From Streptomyces orinoci (GTDB lineage: Bacteria; Actinomycetota; Actinomycetes; Streptomycetales; Streptomycetaceae), in the NCBI RefSeq assembly GCF_003121295.1, contig NZ_PHNC01000009.1, positions 167,451 to 231,450 of the forward strand: DNA of 64,000 nt, written 5' to 3'. The notes beneath the pieces are model-generated. The model was not told where the DNA came from and did no database searches. It saw only the letters and a program-made list of their open reading frames with translations. Of the stretch, positions 1 to 9,654 are shown piece by piece; position 1 is the stretch's first letter; each line of letters begins with the position of its first letter. The position numbers and the translations under genes were made by a program.

Positions 1-79
1 TGCGCACCGCCACCACCAGCGCCTGCAGGTCCAGCAGCGGAGCGGCGGCCGACGGCTCCGAAGACTTGCCGGTCGTCAC
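1..79 (-). CDS. Partial gene of the exopolysaccharide operon, probably membrane-associated (5' end only)
   Basis: A GTG codon (79-77) overlaps the TGA stop of the upstream Wzz-like gene in a GTGA arrangement, and the frame stays open to the window edge. About 26 residues are visible, with an acidic/Ala-rich start followed by LLDLQALVVAVR. This resembles the cytoplasmic segment just before the first membrane helix of actinobacterial chain-length/polysaccharide proteins. The family cannot be fixed from so little sequence. The 4-base overlap and same strand argue that it is the next gene of the same operon. Confidence 0.4.
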   Translation of the reverse strand, partial: MTTGKSSEPSAAAPLLDLQALVVAVR

Positions 80-1470
80 ACAGAACCTCCCGCCGCGTGG
101 CCGCGAACCGCGAGCGCCCCGGTGGCGTTGTCCGGCGCATGGCCGTTGTCCGGGGAATGGCCGGCGGACCGCCTGGCACGGGCCCGGACCGGCCCGGCGA
201 GGACAATGCCGACGACCTCATGCCCGCCATCCGCACACGCCTCCGCGATACCGGCGAGCTCCTCCGCGGTCCGGCTGCCCGCGCTGAGTACGACCAGGGC
301 ACCGGACTCGGTGTCGCGGTCCGGCACCATCGGCTGGGACACCGGAACCCCCACCACCCGCAGCAGGGAATCGCCCCCGGCCTCGGCGACGAGCTGCCCG
401 GCGGCCCGGCGGGCGATCTCATCGCCGTCCGGTACGACCACCAACAGGCACCCGTCCGCGGGCAGTTGGTCCCGGAGGCGGGCACACACCCGCCGGCAGC
501 GGATCCGTCTGCCGGCCTCGTCGCCGGACGCCGGCGGGACCGGTATCTCCCAGCGGGTGTCCACGCCCAGCAGCCGGCGGATCCGGGCCCGCGCGCCGCG
601 CCCTTCCGGCCCGTGCGCGGACCGTTCGGCAACTACCTCGACCGTACCCAGCACCACCGAGCCCAGCGCCGCGGCGATCTCCGCTTCGGTGCGCAGCCGG
701 CGGTTCACCCGCGCGGCGATGAGATGGCCGACGACCGCCAGCAGGAAGAACAGCAGCGCTCCGGCGGCGATGAGCTGCGTCCTGGTCGGCGGCGCCGCGC
801 CGGCCGGCCGGGCCGCCGGACCCATGACCACCATGCCGGCCTTGTTGGCCGCCGGACCGGCCTGGTCCAGCTTCTTTATCGCCTCCTCCAGCCCGGTACG
901 CAGCTTCTCCAGCTCGGTACGGGCCTGTACGCCCTCCACGGTCTGCCCGGGATTGGCTGAATTGGCCAGGTCGGTGATCCGCCGGCCGGCCTCCGCCACC
1001 TTCTGCCGCAGCGCCTCGGGCCCGGTGGCCGCGTCCGGGTCGGTGCTGTCACCGCCGGCGCCCGCGATCCGCGCGGCGAAGGTGACGAATTGCTGGGCCA
1101 CCTGGTCGGAGAGCCGCTGCGCGCGCTCCGGGGTGTCGGCCGTCCCCGAGATCTTGATGATGTTGCCGTCGGCGGCCTTGGCGCTCACCCGGTTGTGCAG
1201 CTCACGGCCGCTGACGCCCCGCCAGCCGAGCGCGGCGGCCGCGCGGTCGGCCACCGCGGAACTGGTCGCGATCTCCGCCTGGGTCAGCAGCGCCCGCTCC
1301 TCCCACTGCCCCGGCAGCAGTACCGATGCCGAAGCGGTGTAGCGCGGCGGATACAGCAGCGAGGTGCCATAGCCGGCGAGCGCGCCCACCACGGCGAGGA
1401 CGGCGAGCAGCCGCCAGCGCCGACGGAGAATCCGCCCGATGGTGACCAGGCGTATCGGATCATCGCTCAA
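76..1470 (-). CDS. Wzz/chain-length-determinant-like polysaccharide biosynthesis protein
   Basis: A 464-residue protein with the layout of a Wzz-type co-polymerase. It has a short basic cytoplasmic N-terminus (RILRRRWRLL), a first membrane helix at about residues 20-40, an extracytoplasmic alpha/beta region rich in Ala and heptad-like segments, and a second helix at about 228-250 (LIAAGALLFFLLAVVGHLIA). The C-terminal cytoplasmic part looks like a degenerate BY-kinase/MinD-like fold, and I see no Walker A motif, so it is probably not an active tyrosine kinase. Expected role: control of polymer length or export at the inner membrane. The start is TTG (1470), overlapping the glycosyltransferase stop (TTGA), so translational coupling is likely. 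Confidence 0.75.
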   Translation of the reverse strand: MSDDPIRLVTIGRILRRRWRLLAVLAVVGALAGYGTSLLYPPRYTASASVLLPGQWEERALLTQAEIATSSAVADRAAAALGWRGVSGRELHNRVSAKAADGNIIKISGTADTPERAQRLSDQVAQQFVTFAARIAGAGGDSTDPDAATGPEALRQKVAEAGRRITDLANSANPGQTVEGVQARTELEKLRTGLEEAIKKLDQAGPAANKAGMVVMGPAARPAGAAPPTRTQLIAAGALLFFLLAVVGHLIAARVNRRLRTEAEIAAALGSVVLGTVEVVAERSAHGPEGRGARARIRRLLGVDTRWEIPVPPASGDEAGRRIRCRRVCARLRDQLPADGCLLVVVPDGDEIARRAAGQLVAEAGGDSLLRVVGVPVSQPMVPDRDTESGALVVLSAGSRTAEELAGIAEACADGGHEVVGIVLAGPVRARARRSAGHSPDNGHAPDNATGALAVRGHAAGGSV

Positions 1471-2751
1471 TGGCGCGGCCTCTTCCGTGCGGGGACCGGG
1501 CGGCCCGCCGGCCCCGCGGAGCGGTCGCGGCAGGCGGCGGCATAGGCGGCAAGCAGCGACGCTTGCGAGTTCCGCCAGGAAAGCCGCCCGTTGATCCGCT
1601 CCTGACCGATCCTGCCCATCCGGGCCCGCTGCTCCGGATCGTCCAGCAACAGCGCGATCAGCCCGGCGAATTGGGCCTCGTCATTGGCGGGTGCGTACAC
1701 GGCAGCGTCACCGGCGGAGACGCGCGCCTCCCGGAGGTCGAACGAGACGATCGGCCGGCCCATCGCCATGTACTCCAGGACCTTGTTCATGGTGGACACA
1801 TCGTTGAGCGGATTGCGCGGGTCGGGGGAGAGGCATACATCCGCGGTGGACAGATAGCGCACCAGATCGGCGTCCGGAATGCGCCCGGTGAACTGCACCT
1901 GTTCACCGAGCCCCAGCCGCCCCGATAGCTCCCTCATCGCCTCGAAGGCGTCCCCGGCACCGATGAACACCGCATGCCAGTCGTCCCGTTTGAGCTCGTC
2001 GCGCAGCTTCGCAAGGGCCCGCAAGGCGTAGTCCACGCCGTCCTGTGGGCCCATCACACCGAGATAGCACAGCAGATGAGGCTTGCCGCGCTTGAACTCC
2101 GGCTCCGGCGGCACCGGTTGGAACCGGTCTGTCTGGGGCGCGCTGCGCACCACGAAGACGTCCTCCGGCCGCCGGCCGCCACGGCATACCGCGACATCCC
2201 GGTAGCTCTCATTGGTGGCGAGCACAACATCCGCGGCCCGGTAGGTCAGCCGTTCCAGCGCGCATACGCCGCGGTAGAGCAGGTCCTCGCCACGGCCGAA
2301 CCGGGAGAGATACAGCTCGGGCACCAGGTCGTGCTGGTCGAAGACAAACCGCGCACCGCGCCGCTTCAGCAAAAGGGCCGTCAGGAACAGCAGATCGGGC
2401 GGGTTGCAGGCGTGCACCACATCGACCGGGCCGACCTTGCGGGCCAGCCGGGCCGTATGCCACAACGCCGCCCCGTACTCCCGCAGATAGCCGGCCGGCC
2501 CTCCGGTGGCCGCGCGCAAGGGGTAGCGGTGGATCCGCACCCCGTCGATCTCCGCCTCCGGCTCCGTGTCCCGGTTGCGCCCCCGGGGACAGATGACATG
2601 CACTTCCCAGCCCGCATCGCGCAGCGTTGTGCACTCCTGCCACACCCGCCGGTCGAAGGGCACCGACAGGTTCTCCACCAGGATCAGCGCGCGCCGCCCG
2701 CCGCCGGCTGTGTCACCGAATTCACCGAACGATGTGTCACCAAATGCCGTG

Positions 2752-2762
<11 letters not shown>
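1467..2762 (-). CDS. Family 4 glycosyltransferase, exopolysaccharide assembly
   Basis: A GT-B, GT4-type glycosyltransferase. The N-terminal domain begins with ALILVENLSVPFDRRVW, the usual opening of actinobacterial EPS GT4 enzymes. The C-terminal donor-binding domain includes GAGDAF, the PDADLVRYL segment and the EYMAMGRPIVSFDL motif. It should add a sugar to a lipid-linked intermediate made by the sugar transferase of this operon. The frame is open back to 2843, but that would overlap the upstream dehydrogenase by about 90 bp. TTG 2762 leaves an 11-bp overlap and about 431 residues, a normal family length, so I chose it. The residues after this start contain an odd short repeat (GDTAFGDTSFGEFGDTA). 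Confidence 0.85.
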
Positions 2763-4077
<1,315 letters not shown>

Positions 4078-4150
4078 GACCCGTTCCTCCCCCCGGGCAG
4101 GCCCTGACGGCCTGCGATCCGCGCGCCGGCCGGCTGACGACCCCCGCGCA

Positions 4151-5710
4151 TCAATAGGCCCCCTGCCCATGGACCACCGCACGCAGCGTCTTCCACAAGA
4201 TCACTGTGTCCAGGGCGAGCGACCAGTCCTCCACGTACCGCAGGTCCAGCCGGACCGCCTCCTCCCATGGCAGATCGCTGCGTCCGCTGATCTGCCACAG
4301 GCCGGTGAGCCCGGGCTTGACCAGCAGCCGGCGCCGGATGTCCGGGCCGTACGCGGCGGACTCCTCCGGCAGCGGAGGCCGTGGACCGACGAGCGACATC
4401 GATCCGGTGAGCACATTGAAAAGCTGCGGGAGCTCGTCGATCGAGTAGCGGCGCAGCACCGCTCCCACCCGGGTCACCCGCGGATCCCGGCGGAGCTTGA
4501 ACAGCAGGCCGGCGCCCTCGTTGCGGTCGGCCAGTTCGGCCCGTGCGCGGTCGGCCCCGGCGACCATGGTGCGGAACTTGAGAATGGTGAACTCGCGGCC
4601 GTCCTTGCCGACCCTGCGCTGGCGGTAGAACGCCCCGCCCCGGCTGTCCACCAGCACCAGCAGCCCGACGAGCACCATCAGCGGCGCGAACAGCAGCAGC
4701 AGGATCGCCGCGCCCACCCGGTCCACGACCTCTTTGACCGCCCGGCGGCCCCCGGTGAAGGCCGGCATGCTGACCCGCAGCAGCGGGATCCCCAGCACCG
4801 CGTCAATGTGCAGCCGCGGGCCGGCCACCTCCATCAGCACCGGTGCCACCACCATCTCGGCGTCGCTGCCCTCGAGGTTCCAGGCCAGCCGCTGCAGCCG
4901 GTCCGGTGACCAGTGCGGGTCCGGGGTGACCGCGACCACCCGGTAGCCGTCGCGCCGGACATGGCCGGCGACCTCCGCCAGCGGGCCGACGACCGGCACT
5001 CCGTCCAGTTGGTCACCGTCGAGTCCTGGACCGTCCGTGGTGCACACCGCGTCCACCCGCCAGCCGAGATGCGGGAACTTACGGGTCCGGGCGATCAGAT
5101 CGCGCACGGTGGCCGGGCTCCCGGCGGCGAGCACCGGCCGCAGGCACCGTCCCTCTTTCCGCTGTTTATGCAGCCAGAGGCGCAGCAGATACCGCGCGGT
5201 CATGGTGACGAGCGCGATCGCGGGAATCGCGGCGAAGATCCAGAGTTTGATATTGCGCGAGGTGAGGGCGATCCCCCCGAGCGCCAATACGACGGCCGCC
5301 GTGGACAGTGAGCGTCCGAGCCGGCGGAATTCCTCGGCCCCCTGGCCCAGCACGGCCGGAGCCCACGCCCGGCTCACCGCGAGCGCTCCCAGCACCAGCA
5401 GTTCGGTGCCGAAGGCGAGAATTCCCCACTTCTCATGCCAGTTGGTCGCGTCCCGGGCCCCGAAGAAGATCCCGATCGACGCCACCACAAAGGCGGTGGC
5501 CAGAGTATCGCTGGTGATCACGGTACGGCGGTACCGCTGTTCCCAGTCGATCTCCGGCTGGCTGATTGTCCCGTTCCCCAGGCGTCTTCGCTCCGACGGA
5601 AACGGGCTGACTAATTCCCCCTGCCGCACAAGTCCCCCCAGGTCGCCAGTGGTTCGACGTGTTCGCCTGGCACTGTTGCTCCCCCCTCGGGAGGCCCCCG
5701 CCTCCCGCAC
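4151..5710 (-). CDS. Exopolysaccharide polyprenyl glycosylphosphotransferase (sugar transferase)
   Basis: First gene of the EPS operon, 519 residues if started at GTG 5710. It has several N-terminal membrane helices, a CoA-binding-like Rossmann region in the middle, then the bacterial sugar transferase domain. That domain carries FYRQRRVGKDG, FTILKFRTM, RRYSIDELPQLFNVL, SLVGPRPP and the C-terminal KPGLTGLWQISGRS. It transfers a sugar-1-phosphate to undecaprenyl phosphate, starting repeat-unit synthesis. A GTG at 5629, preceded by GGGGGGA, is a credible alternative start (492 residues). If the longer form is right it contains a rare TTA codon at 5614-5612 (residue 33). TTA would also lie in the shorter form, so bldA-type control is possible. 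Confidence 0.88.
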   Translation of the reverse strand: MREAGASRGGSNSARRTRRTTGDLGGLVRQGELVSPFPSERRRLGNGTISQPEIDWEQRYRRTVITSDTLATAFVVASIGIFFGARDATNWHEKWGILAFGTELLVLGALAVSRAWAPAVLGQGAEEFRRLGRSLSTAAVVLALGGIALTSRNIKLWIFAAIPAIALVTMTARYLLRLWLHKQRKEGRCLRPVLAAGSPATVRDLIARTRKFPHLGWRVDAVCTTDGPGLDGDQLDGVPVVGPLAEVAGHVRRDGYRVVAVTPDPHWSPDRLQRLAWNLEGSDAEMVVAPVLMEVAGPRLHIDAVLGIPLLRVSMPAFTGGRRAVKEVVDRVGAAILLLLFAPLMVLVGLLVLVDSRGGAFYRQRRVGKDGREFTILKFRTMVAGADRARAELADRNEGAGLLFKLRRDPRVTRVGAVLRRYSIDELPQLFNVLTGSMSLVGPRPPLPEESAAYGPDIRRRLLVKPGLTGLWQISGRSDLPWEEAVRLDLRYVEDWSLALDTVILWKTLRAVVHGQGAY

Positions 5711-6133
5711 ATGAAACCCCGGCTATTTCAGGGCTACTTGGAAAACCGCCACTTTGGCAGCAGCGACCTCGCACATCCCGCCGGCCTCTTGAGCGCACGG
5801 GAACCCGTCGAGTCCTCGGGTGCTCCCCGTACCCAAGGCCCCCCCCCGGGCGCCAAGAATTGATCACCCCCACGTCTGGCACCGGGACGCGACTGATGGA
5901 TCTCCGGCAGCGCCGGCCCCATAGATCATTACTGGTCGCCTCGTACCCGAGCGGCTGAAGCACGCACAATCTAGACCAGGGAAGCCAAGTATGTAGAGGG
6001 GTCGTGTGAAATTTGTGTTCAGCGTTGAGAATTCATCAATCGATCATTCGCCGCCTAGGGGCCTGAGGCGGGCGGGGGGTGATCGAATTGGTAGCCGGGC
6101 GGCGCGACTTGATCGGGGCGGTCCGGCACACGT
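5711..6133. other. Gene-poor boundary between the EPS operon and the PKS cluster
   Basis: No convincing coding region was found on either strand. The base composition is visibly less GC-rich around 5930-6060 than in the flanks. The stretch must contain the promoter of the minus-strand EPS operon, but I could not assign -10/-35 boxes with confidence. None of the G-rich repeat operators found in the PKS cluster occurs here, which supports placing the cluster boundary at about 6.1 kb. Confidence 0.6.
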
Positions 6134-6170
6134 CATCGGCCGCCCCCTGACGGTCAGGGGGCGGCCGATG
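6134..6170. terminator. Strong hairpin terminator downstream of the AMP ligase
   Basis: A perfect 17-bp inverted repeat with a 3-nt CGG loop. The left arm is 6134-6150 and the right arm 6154-6170, both centred on the CGGCCGCCCCCTGA sequence. It starts 20 bp past the stop of the minus-strand AMP ligase (6191). It has no U-tract, as is common in Streptomyces. It should isolate the cluster from the EPS locus. Confidence 0.85.
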
Positions 6171-6190
6171 CAAGAAGCGAAGCAGCGGCC

Positions 6191-7594
6191 TCAGCCGGCG
6201 GCGAGCTCCGCGAGCCGGCGCTTGTCCGGCTTGCCATTGCGGTTGAGGGGGAAGCGCTCAAGGACAACAACGCGGTCCGGGCGCTCATAGGCGGAGAGCA
6301 TTCCGTTGAGCCGCTCGCGCCAGTACGCCTCCGGCCGCTGCTCCTCGTCCTCGATGAAGAACACCAGCTGGGCACCGCGCCGTTCATCGGGCAGCGGGAC
6401 GATCCGCGCCGAGCAGCCGCCCTTGGCGACCTGACGTTCAATCACCTCCGGGTAGAGGGTGTAACCCATCCGGTGCACCGCGGACTTGCGGCCCAGGACG
6501 AAGAGATTGTCCCCCTCGTCCAGATACCCCAGGTCACCGGTGCGCTGCCAGCCGGTGGGGGTAGGCAGCAGGGTGCCGTCCTCGGCGAGGTGCCCCTCGA
6601 GCCCGTCGGGGGTGTCCACCTCGATCTCCCCGATCGCGCCCGGCGGCACCGGGTGCCCGGAGTCGTCCACGATCCGCAGCTTGATGCCGTCCATGACCTG
6701 CCCGCAGGCCACCGGGTTCTCCAGGGTGGCGAAGGCGATATTGCCCAGTTCGGTGGAGCCATAGCTGTCCAGCAGCGGCTGCCCGAACTCCTCGCGGTAA
6801 CGCTCCACCAGCGGATCGTCCAGCGGCGCGGCGCCCACACAGAACATCCGCACCCGCTCCATGCTGCGCCTCAACTCCGGCTTGCGAGCTGCCAGGTTGA
6901 GCATGCTGCGGTAACTGGCCGGGGTGGCGTCGATCACCGTGGCGCCGGTCTGGTCCGCCATCAGCAGCGCCCGGTCCAGCCGGCGGTAGGGGGCGATCAC
7001 CAGGGAGCAGCGGCTCTGCCAGGCGATCAGCACCATGGACAGGCCGTACTGGTGCGGGAAGGGCAGCAGCGGCAGCAGCACATCGTCCGGCCGGTGCCCC
7101 ACCTGCGCGGCATTGCGCTCCAGGTTCTTCAGGAACTTCCGGCCCGACTTCACCACGCCCTTGGGCGTTCCCGTGGAGCCGGAGGTCCACATGATCAGCC
7201 CGTCCGGCAGAGCACACCAGGTGTCCACCGACAGCCGCTCCCCGCCGGTTTCCCGCCCGGCGGCGGCCACCAGCAGCGAATACAGGAGGATGGGACGCTG
7301 TTCCTTGTCGAGCGGGGCTTCCTCATCGGCCAGCACCACTCGGGCGCCGGTGCGCAGGATGATCTCCCGGGTGTCCCGGGCGTGTTCCTGCTGGTCGATC
7401 AGGACGATCGAGGCGCCGGCGTGCATCAGGGCGAGCAGAGTCACCACCCACGCCGTGGAGTTGCCGGCCTTGAGCACCACCCGGTCGCCGGGGACGATGC
7501 CGTGTTCACGGAGCACCTGGGCGACACGTACGGCCTCGTCCTCGGCTTCGAGGAGGGTCCGCACGGAGTCAGCCGCAAAGATCTTCGCGGTCAC
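6191..7594 (-). CDS. AMP-forming acyl ligase (ANL superfamily), probable starter-acid activation
   Basis: A 467-residue adenylate-forming enzyme. Motifs in order are IMWTSGSTGTPKG (P-loop), the aromatic YGSTELGN, TGDLGYLDEGDNLFVLGRK (hinge) and a C-terminal NRNGKPDKRRL with the catalytic Lys. It should activate a carboxylic acid as acyl-AMP and pass it to CoA or an ACP. The sequence does not identify the acid. GTG 7594 is preferred because GGAAG lies 10 nt upstream. GTG 7603 is the alternative, and the much longer open frame upstream only mirrors the divergent kinase gene. Expressed alone from one of the shared G-rich repeat promoters (7648-7703) and ended by the 6134-6170 hairpin. Inference: it prepares the unusual starter together with the amine oxidase and discrete AT. 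Confidence 0.85.
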   Translation of the reverse strand: MTAKIFAADSVRTLLEAEDEAVRVAQVLREHGIVPGDRVVLKAGNSTAWVVTLLALMHAGASIVLIDQQEHARDTREIILRTGARVVLADEEAPLDKEQRPILLYSLLVAAAGRETGGERLSVDTWCALPDGLIMWTSGSTGTPKGVVKSGRKFLKNLERNAAQVGHRPDDVLLPLLPFPHQYGLSMVLIAWQSRCSLVIAPYRRLDRALLMADQTGATVIDATPASYRSMLNLAARKPELRRSMERVRMFCVGAAPLDDPLVERYREEFGQPLLDSYGSTELGNIAFATLENPVACGQVMDGIKLRIVDDSGHPVPPGAIGEIEVDTPDGLEGHLAEDGTLLPTPTGWQRTGDLGYLDEGDNLFVLGRKSAVHRMGYTLYPEVIERQVAKGGCSARIVPLPDERRGAQLVFFIEDEEQRPEAYWRERLNGMLSAYERPDRVVVLERFPLNRNGKPDKRRLAELAAG

Positions 7595-7647
7595 CTGTCG
7601 CACGCTTCCTTTGTCTGCGGGTGTTTGCGGAGCTTGCTGCCCTGCCC

Positions 7648-7703
7648 AGTCTGCTGAGACGGATGGGGGCACAGAACCCTTAAGGCCCCCGTAGGGGCCC
7701 CTG
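7648..7703 (-). promoter_or_regulatory. Shared cluster operator/promoter, copy F (AMP ligase)
   Basis: Read on the minus strand: CAGGGG (7703), TACGGG (7693) and TAAGGG (7682), spaced 10 and 11 bp. A weak -10-like CAGACT (7653-7648) lies 29 bp after the start of the last repeat. The layout matches five other intergenic copies in the window. It sits 54 bp upstream of the GTG start. The -10 is the weakest of the set. Confidence 0.5.
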
Positions 7704-7711
7704 GTACGGCA

Positions 7712-8920
7712 ATGGAGGCGGGTGCGAGCCACCCGAGCGCTCTGGCTACCATCCGGAGAATGGCCCGACAACAACCGCTCCTGGACCGCCTTGCGCCCAG
7801 CTGGCTGGTGGTCCAGCTGCTGGGGACCGTCGTCCTGTCCGTCATCCTCGCCGTCTCCGGAGAGGACAAGCCCTGGGTGTGGGCGCTGTACGCGGCGTCC
7901 TGTCTGGGCTGGCTGTTGTTCGTCGGCTGCGGACGGATCCTGCCGGACCTGGCACACGCCGCGCTGATCGGCAGCACCCTGCTGGCCTCGGCCGCGATCG
8001 GCTTCGCCGCCGACCCCGCGGCGACCGCCATGTGCAGCGTGCTGCTGGGCCGGCTGTGCGCCCTGGATGAAATCCCCGTCCGGCGGCTGTCCTTGACCGT
8101 CGGCCTGGTCCTGGCACTGCCCCTGGTGACCCAGACGGCCCATGGACTCCCGCTGTCCACGGTGCTGTTCACCTTTGTGCTGCTGGTGGTCGCCGTGCTG
8201 CTGGGCCTCAACCGCCGCCAGTACGCGGTACAGATCCGCCAGGCCCGGCAACTGCTGGAACAGACCGAGTGCGCCAATGCCGAACAGGCCCGCGCCGCCG
8301 CGCTGGCCGAACGCTCCCGCATCGCCCGGGAGATCCACGATGTGCTGGCCCACTCCCTGGGCGCCCTCAGCGTCCAACTGGAGGTCGCCGACGCCCTGTT
8401 GAGCGAACACGACGATGTGGACCAGGCGCTGGCGCGGGTGCGCCGCTCCCGGCGGCTGGTCCAGGAAGGCCTGCGCGAGGCCAGACGGGCCGTCGCCGCC
8501 CTGCGCGGCGATGTGCCCTCCCTCCAGGAGGCGCTGGCCGAACTCGGCCAGGAGCATCAGCGCGACCACCGGGTCGCGGTGGCCTTCCAGGTCGAGGGCG
8601 AGCAGCACCCGATATCGTCCGCGGCCACCGTCTCCCTGCTCCAGGCAGCCCGGGAAGCACTCACCAACGCCGGACGGCACGCCCCTTGGGAACGGGTGGA
8701 GATGACCCTTCGCTACCGGCAGGACTCGGTGGGCATCGAGATACGCAACCGGCTGCCCGAGGAGCCGCCGGTCCAGCCGGAGATCCATGTTCCCGGCTAT
8801 GGCCTGACCGGCATGCACGAACGGCTGGCACTGGTCGGCGGCACGCTGGCCGCCGGACCGCAGGAGAAAGGAGCGGACGGCGGCGAGTGGTGGCTGGTGA
8901 CCGCCACGGTGCCGAAGTGA
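7712..8920 (+). CDS. NarL-family sensor histidine kinase
   Basis: A membrane sensor kinase of the HisKA_3 type, 402 residues from ATG 7712. The N-terminal half holds about five hydrophobic helices (for example LVVQLLGTVVLSVILAV and TVLFTFVLLVVAVLLG) with little extracytoplasmic sequence. Next is a dimerisation/phosphoacceptor helix RIAREIHDVLAHSLG with His209. The ATPase domain shows the N-box AAREALTNAGRHA and a GYGLTGMHERLALVGG lid. ATG 7760 (residue 17) is an alternative start, and neither ATG has a well-spaced ribosome-binding site. The likely partner is the response regulator at 8934-9614, which is convergent rather than in the same operon. The signal is unknown. Confidence 0.88.
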   Translation: MEAGASHPSALATIRRMARQQPLLDRLAPSWLVVQLLGTVVLSVILAVSGEDKPWVWALYAASCLGWLLFVGCGRILPDLAHAALIGSTLLASAAIGFAADPAATAMCSVLLGRLCALDEIPVRRLSLTVGLVLALPLVTQTAHGLPLSTVLFTFVLLVVAVLLGLNRRQYAVQIRQARQLLEQTECANAEQARAAALAERSRIAREIHDVLAHSLGALSVQLEVADALLSEHDDVDQALARVRRSRRLVQEGLREARRAVAALRGDVPSLQEALAELGQEHQRDHRVAVAFQVEGEQHPISSAATVSLLQAAREALTNAGRHAPWERVEMTLRYRQDSVGIEIRNRLPEEPPVQPEIHVPGYGLTGMHERLALVGGTLAAGPQEKGADGGEWWLVTATVPK

Positions 8921-8933
8921 GCGGCCGGGCAGG

Positions 8934-9614
8934 TCAGTCGGTGGTCAGGCCCTGGGTGATGGCGTAGCGCACGGCGTCGGCGCGGTTCTGCAGCCCGGTC
9001 TTGGAGTAGATGTTGTTCAGATGCGTCTTGACCGTGGCCTCGCTGATGAACAGCGCGGCGGCGATCTCCGCGTTGTTCAGGGTCCGCGCCACCAGCCGCA
9101 GCACCTCCACCTCCCGCCGGGTCAGCCCGTCCGGCCCCGGCGGGCACTGCCGTGCCTCGTCCTCACCGCCCTTCGCGGACAGGGCGTTGACCAGATACCG
9201 GGTCACCCGCGCGTCCAGGGTGAGATTGCCGGAGACCGCCGAACGCACCGCGGCCGCGATCTCGGCACGGCCCGCGTCCTTGGTCAGATAGCCCCGGGCT
9301 CCCGCCCGCAGCGCCTCGATGACCAGCTTGTCCTCGGCATAGGTGGACAGCGCCAGCACCGCCACCCGGGGATGGTCACGGGTGATGCGGCGGGTCGCCT
9401 CGATGCCGTCCATCACCGGCATCCGCATGTCCATCAGCACCACATCGGGGGAACGCTCGGCGACCAGCCGCAGCGCGGCCTGCCCGTCACTGGCGTCGCC
9501 GACCACCTCGATGCCCTCCAACAACCCGGCCAGCGCGGTCAGTCCCTCCCGCACGATCTCCTGATCGTCCACCACGGCCACTCGGATCGGCCGCTGGGCC
9601 GGACGGTCTTTCAT
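8934..9614 (-). CDS. NarL/LuxR-type response regulator
   Basis: 226 residues. The receiver domain has acidic pair DD16-17, phosphoacceptor Asp62 in VLMDMRMP, the conserved Ser/Thr in LALSTY and Lys in YLTKDA. It is followed by a C-terminal LuxR helix-turn-helix (LTRREVEVLRLVA, ATVKTHLNNIYSK). It is convergent with the sensor kinase (13-bp gap), an unusual arrangement for a cognate pair. It is preceded by the thioesterase-like gene on the same strand (about 40 bp gap), so those two may be co-transcribed. A GGAGG lies 11 nt before ATG 9614. This is the only DNA-binding regulator in the window, so it is one candidate, though not the only possible one, for reading the shared G-rich repeats. Confidence 0.9.
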   Translation of the reverse strand: MKDRPAQRPIRVAVVDDQEIVREGLTALAGLLEGIEVVGDASDGQAALRLVAERSPDVVLMDMRMPVMDGIEATRRITRDHPRVAVLALSTYAEDKLVIEALRAGARGYLTKDAGRAEIAAAVRSAVSGNLTLDARVTRYLVNALSAKGGEDEARQCPPGPDGLTRREVEVLRLVARTLNNAEIAAALFISEATVKTHLNNIYSKTGLQNRADAVRYAITQGLTTD

Positions 9615-9654
9615 CTTCTGGGGAACCTCCGCTGTCTCGGCCGGACGGCGGCGG

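Noticed and set aside
7691..7704. Palindrome AGGGGCCCCT between the AMP ligase and the sensor kinase
   Set aside because: It is better explained as part of the minus-strand G-rich repeats of copy F. No -10-like hexamer stands at the matching distance on the plus strand, so I did not assign a kinase promoter.
7595..8818. N-terminal extension of the AMP ligase frame to 8818
   Set aside because: It runs antisense through the sensor kinase gene, and adenylating-enzyme similarity begins only at about 7594.
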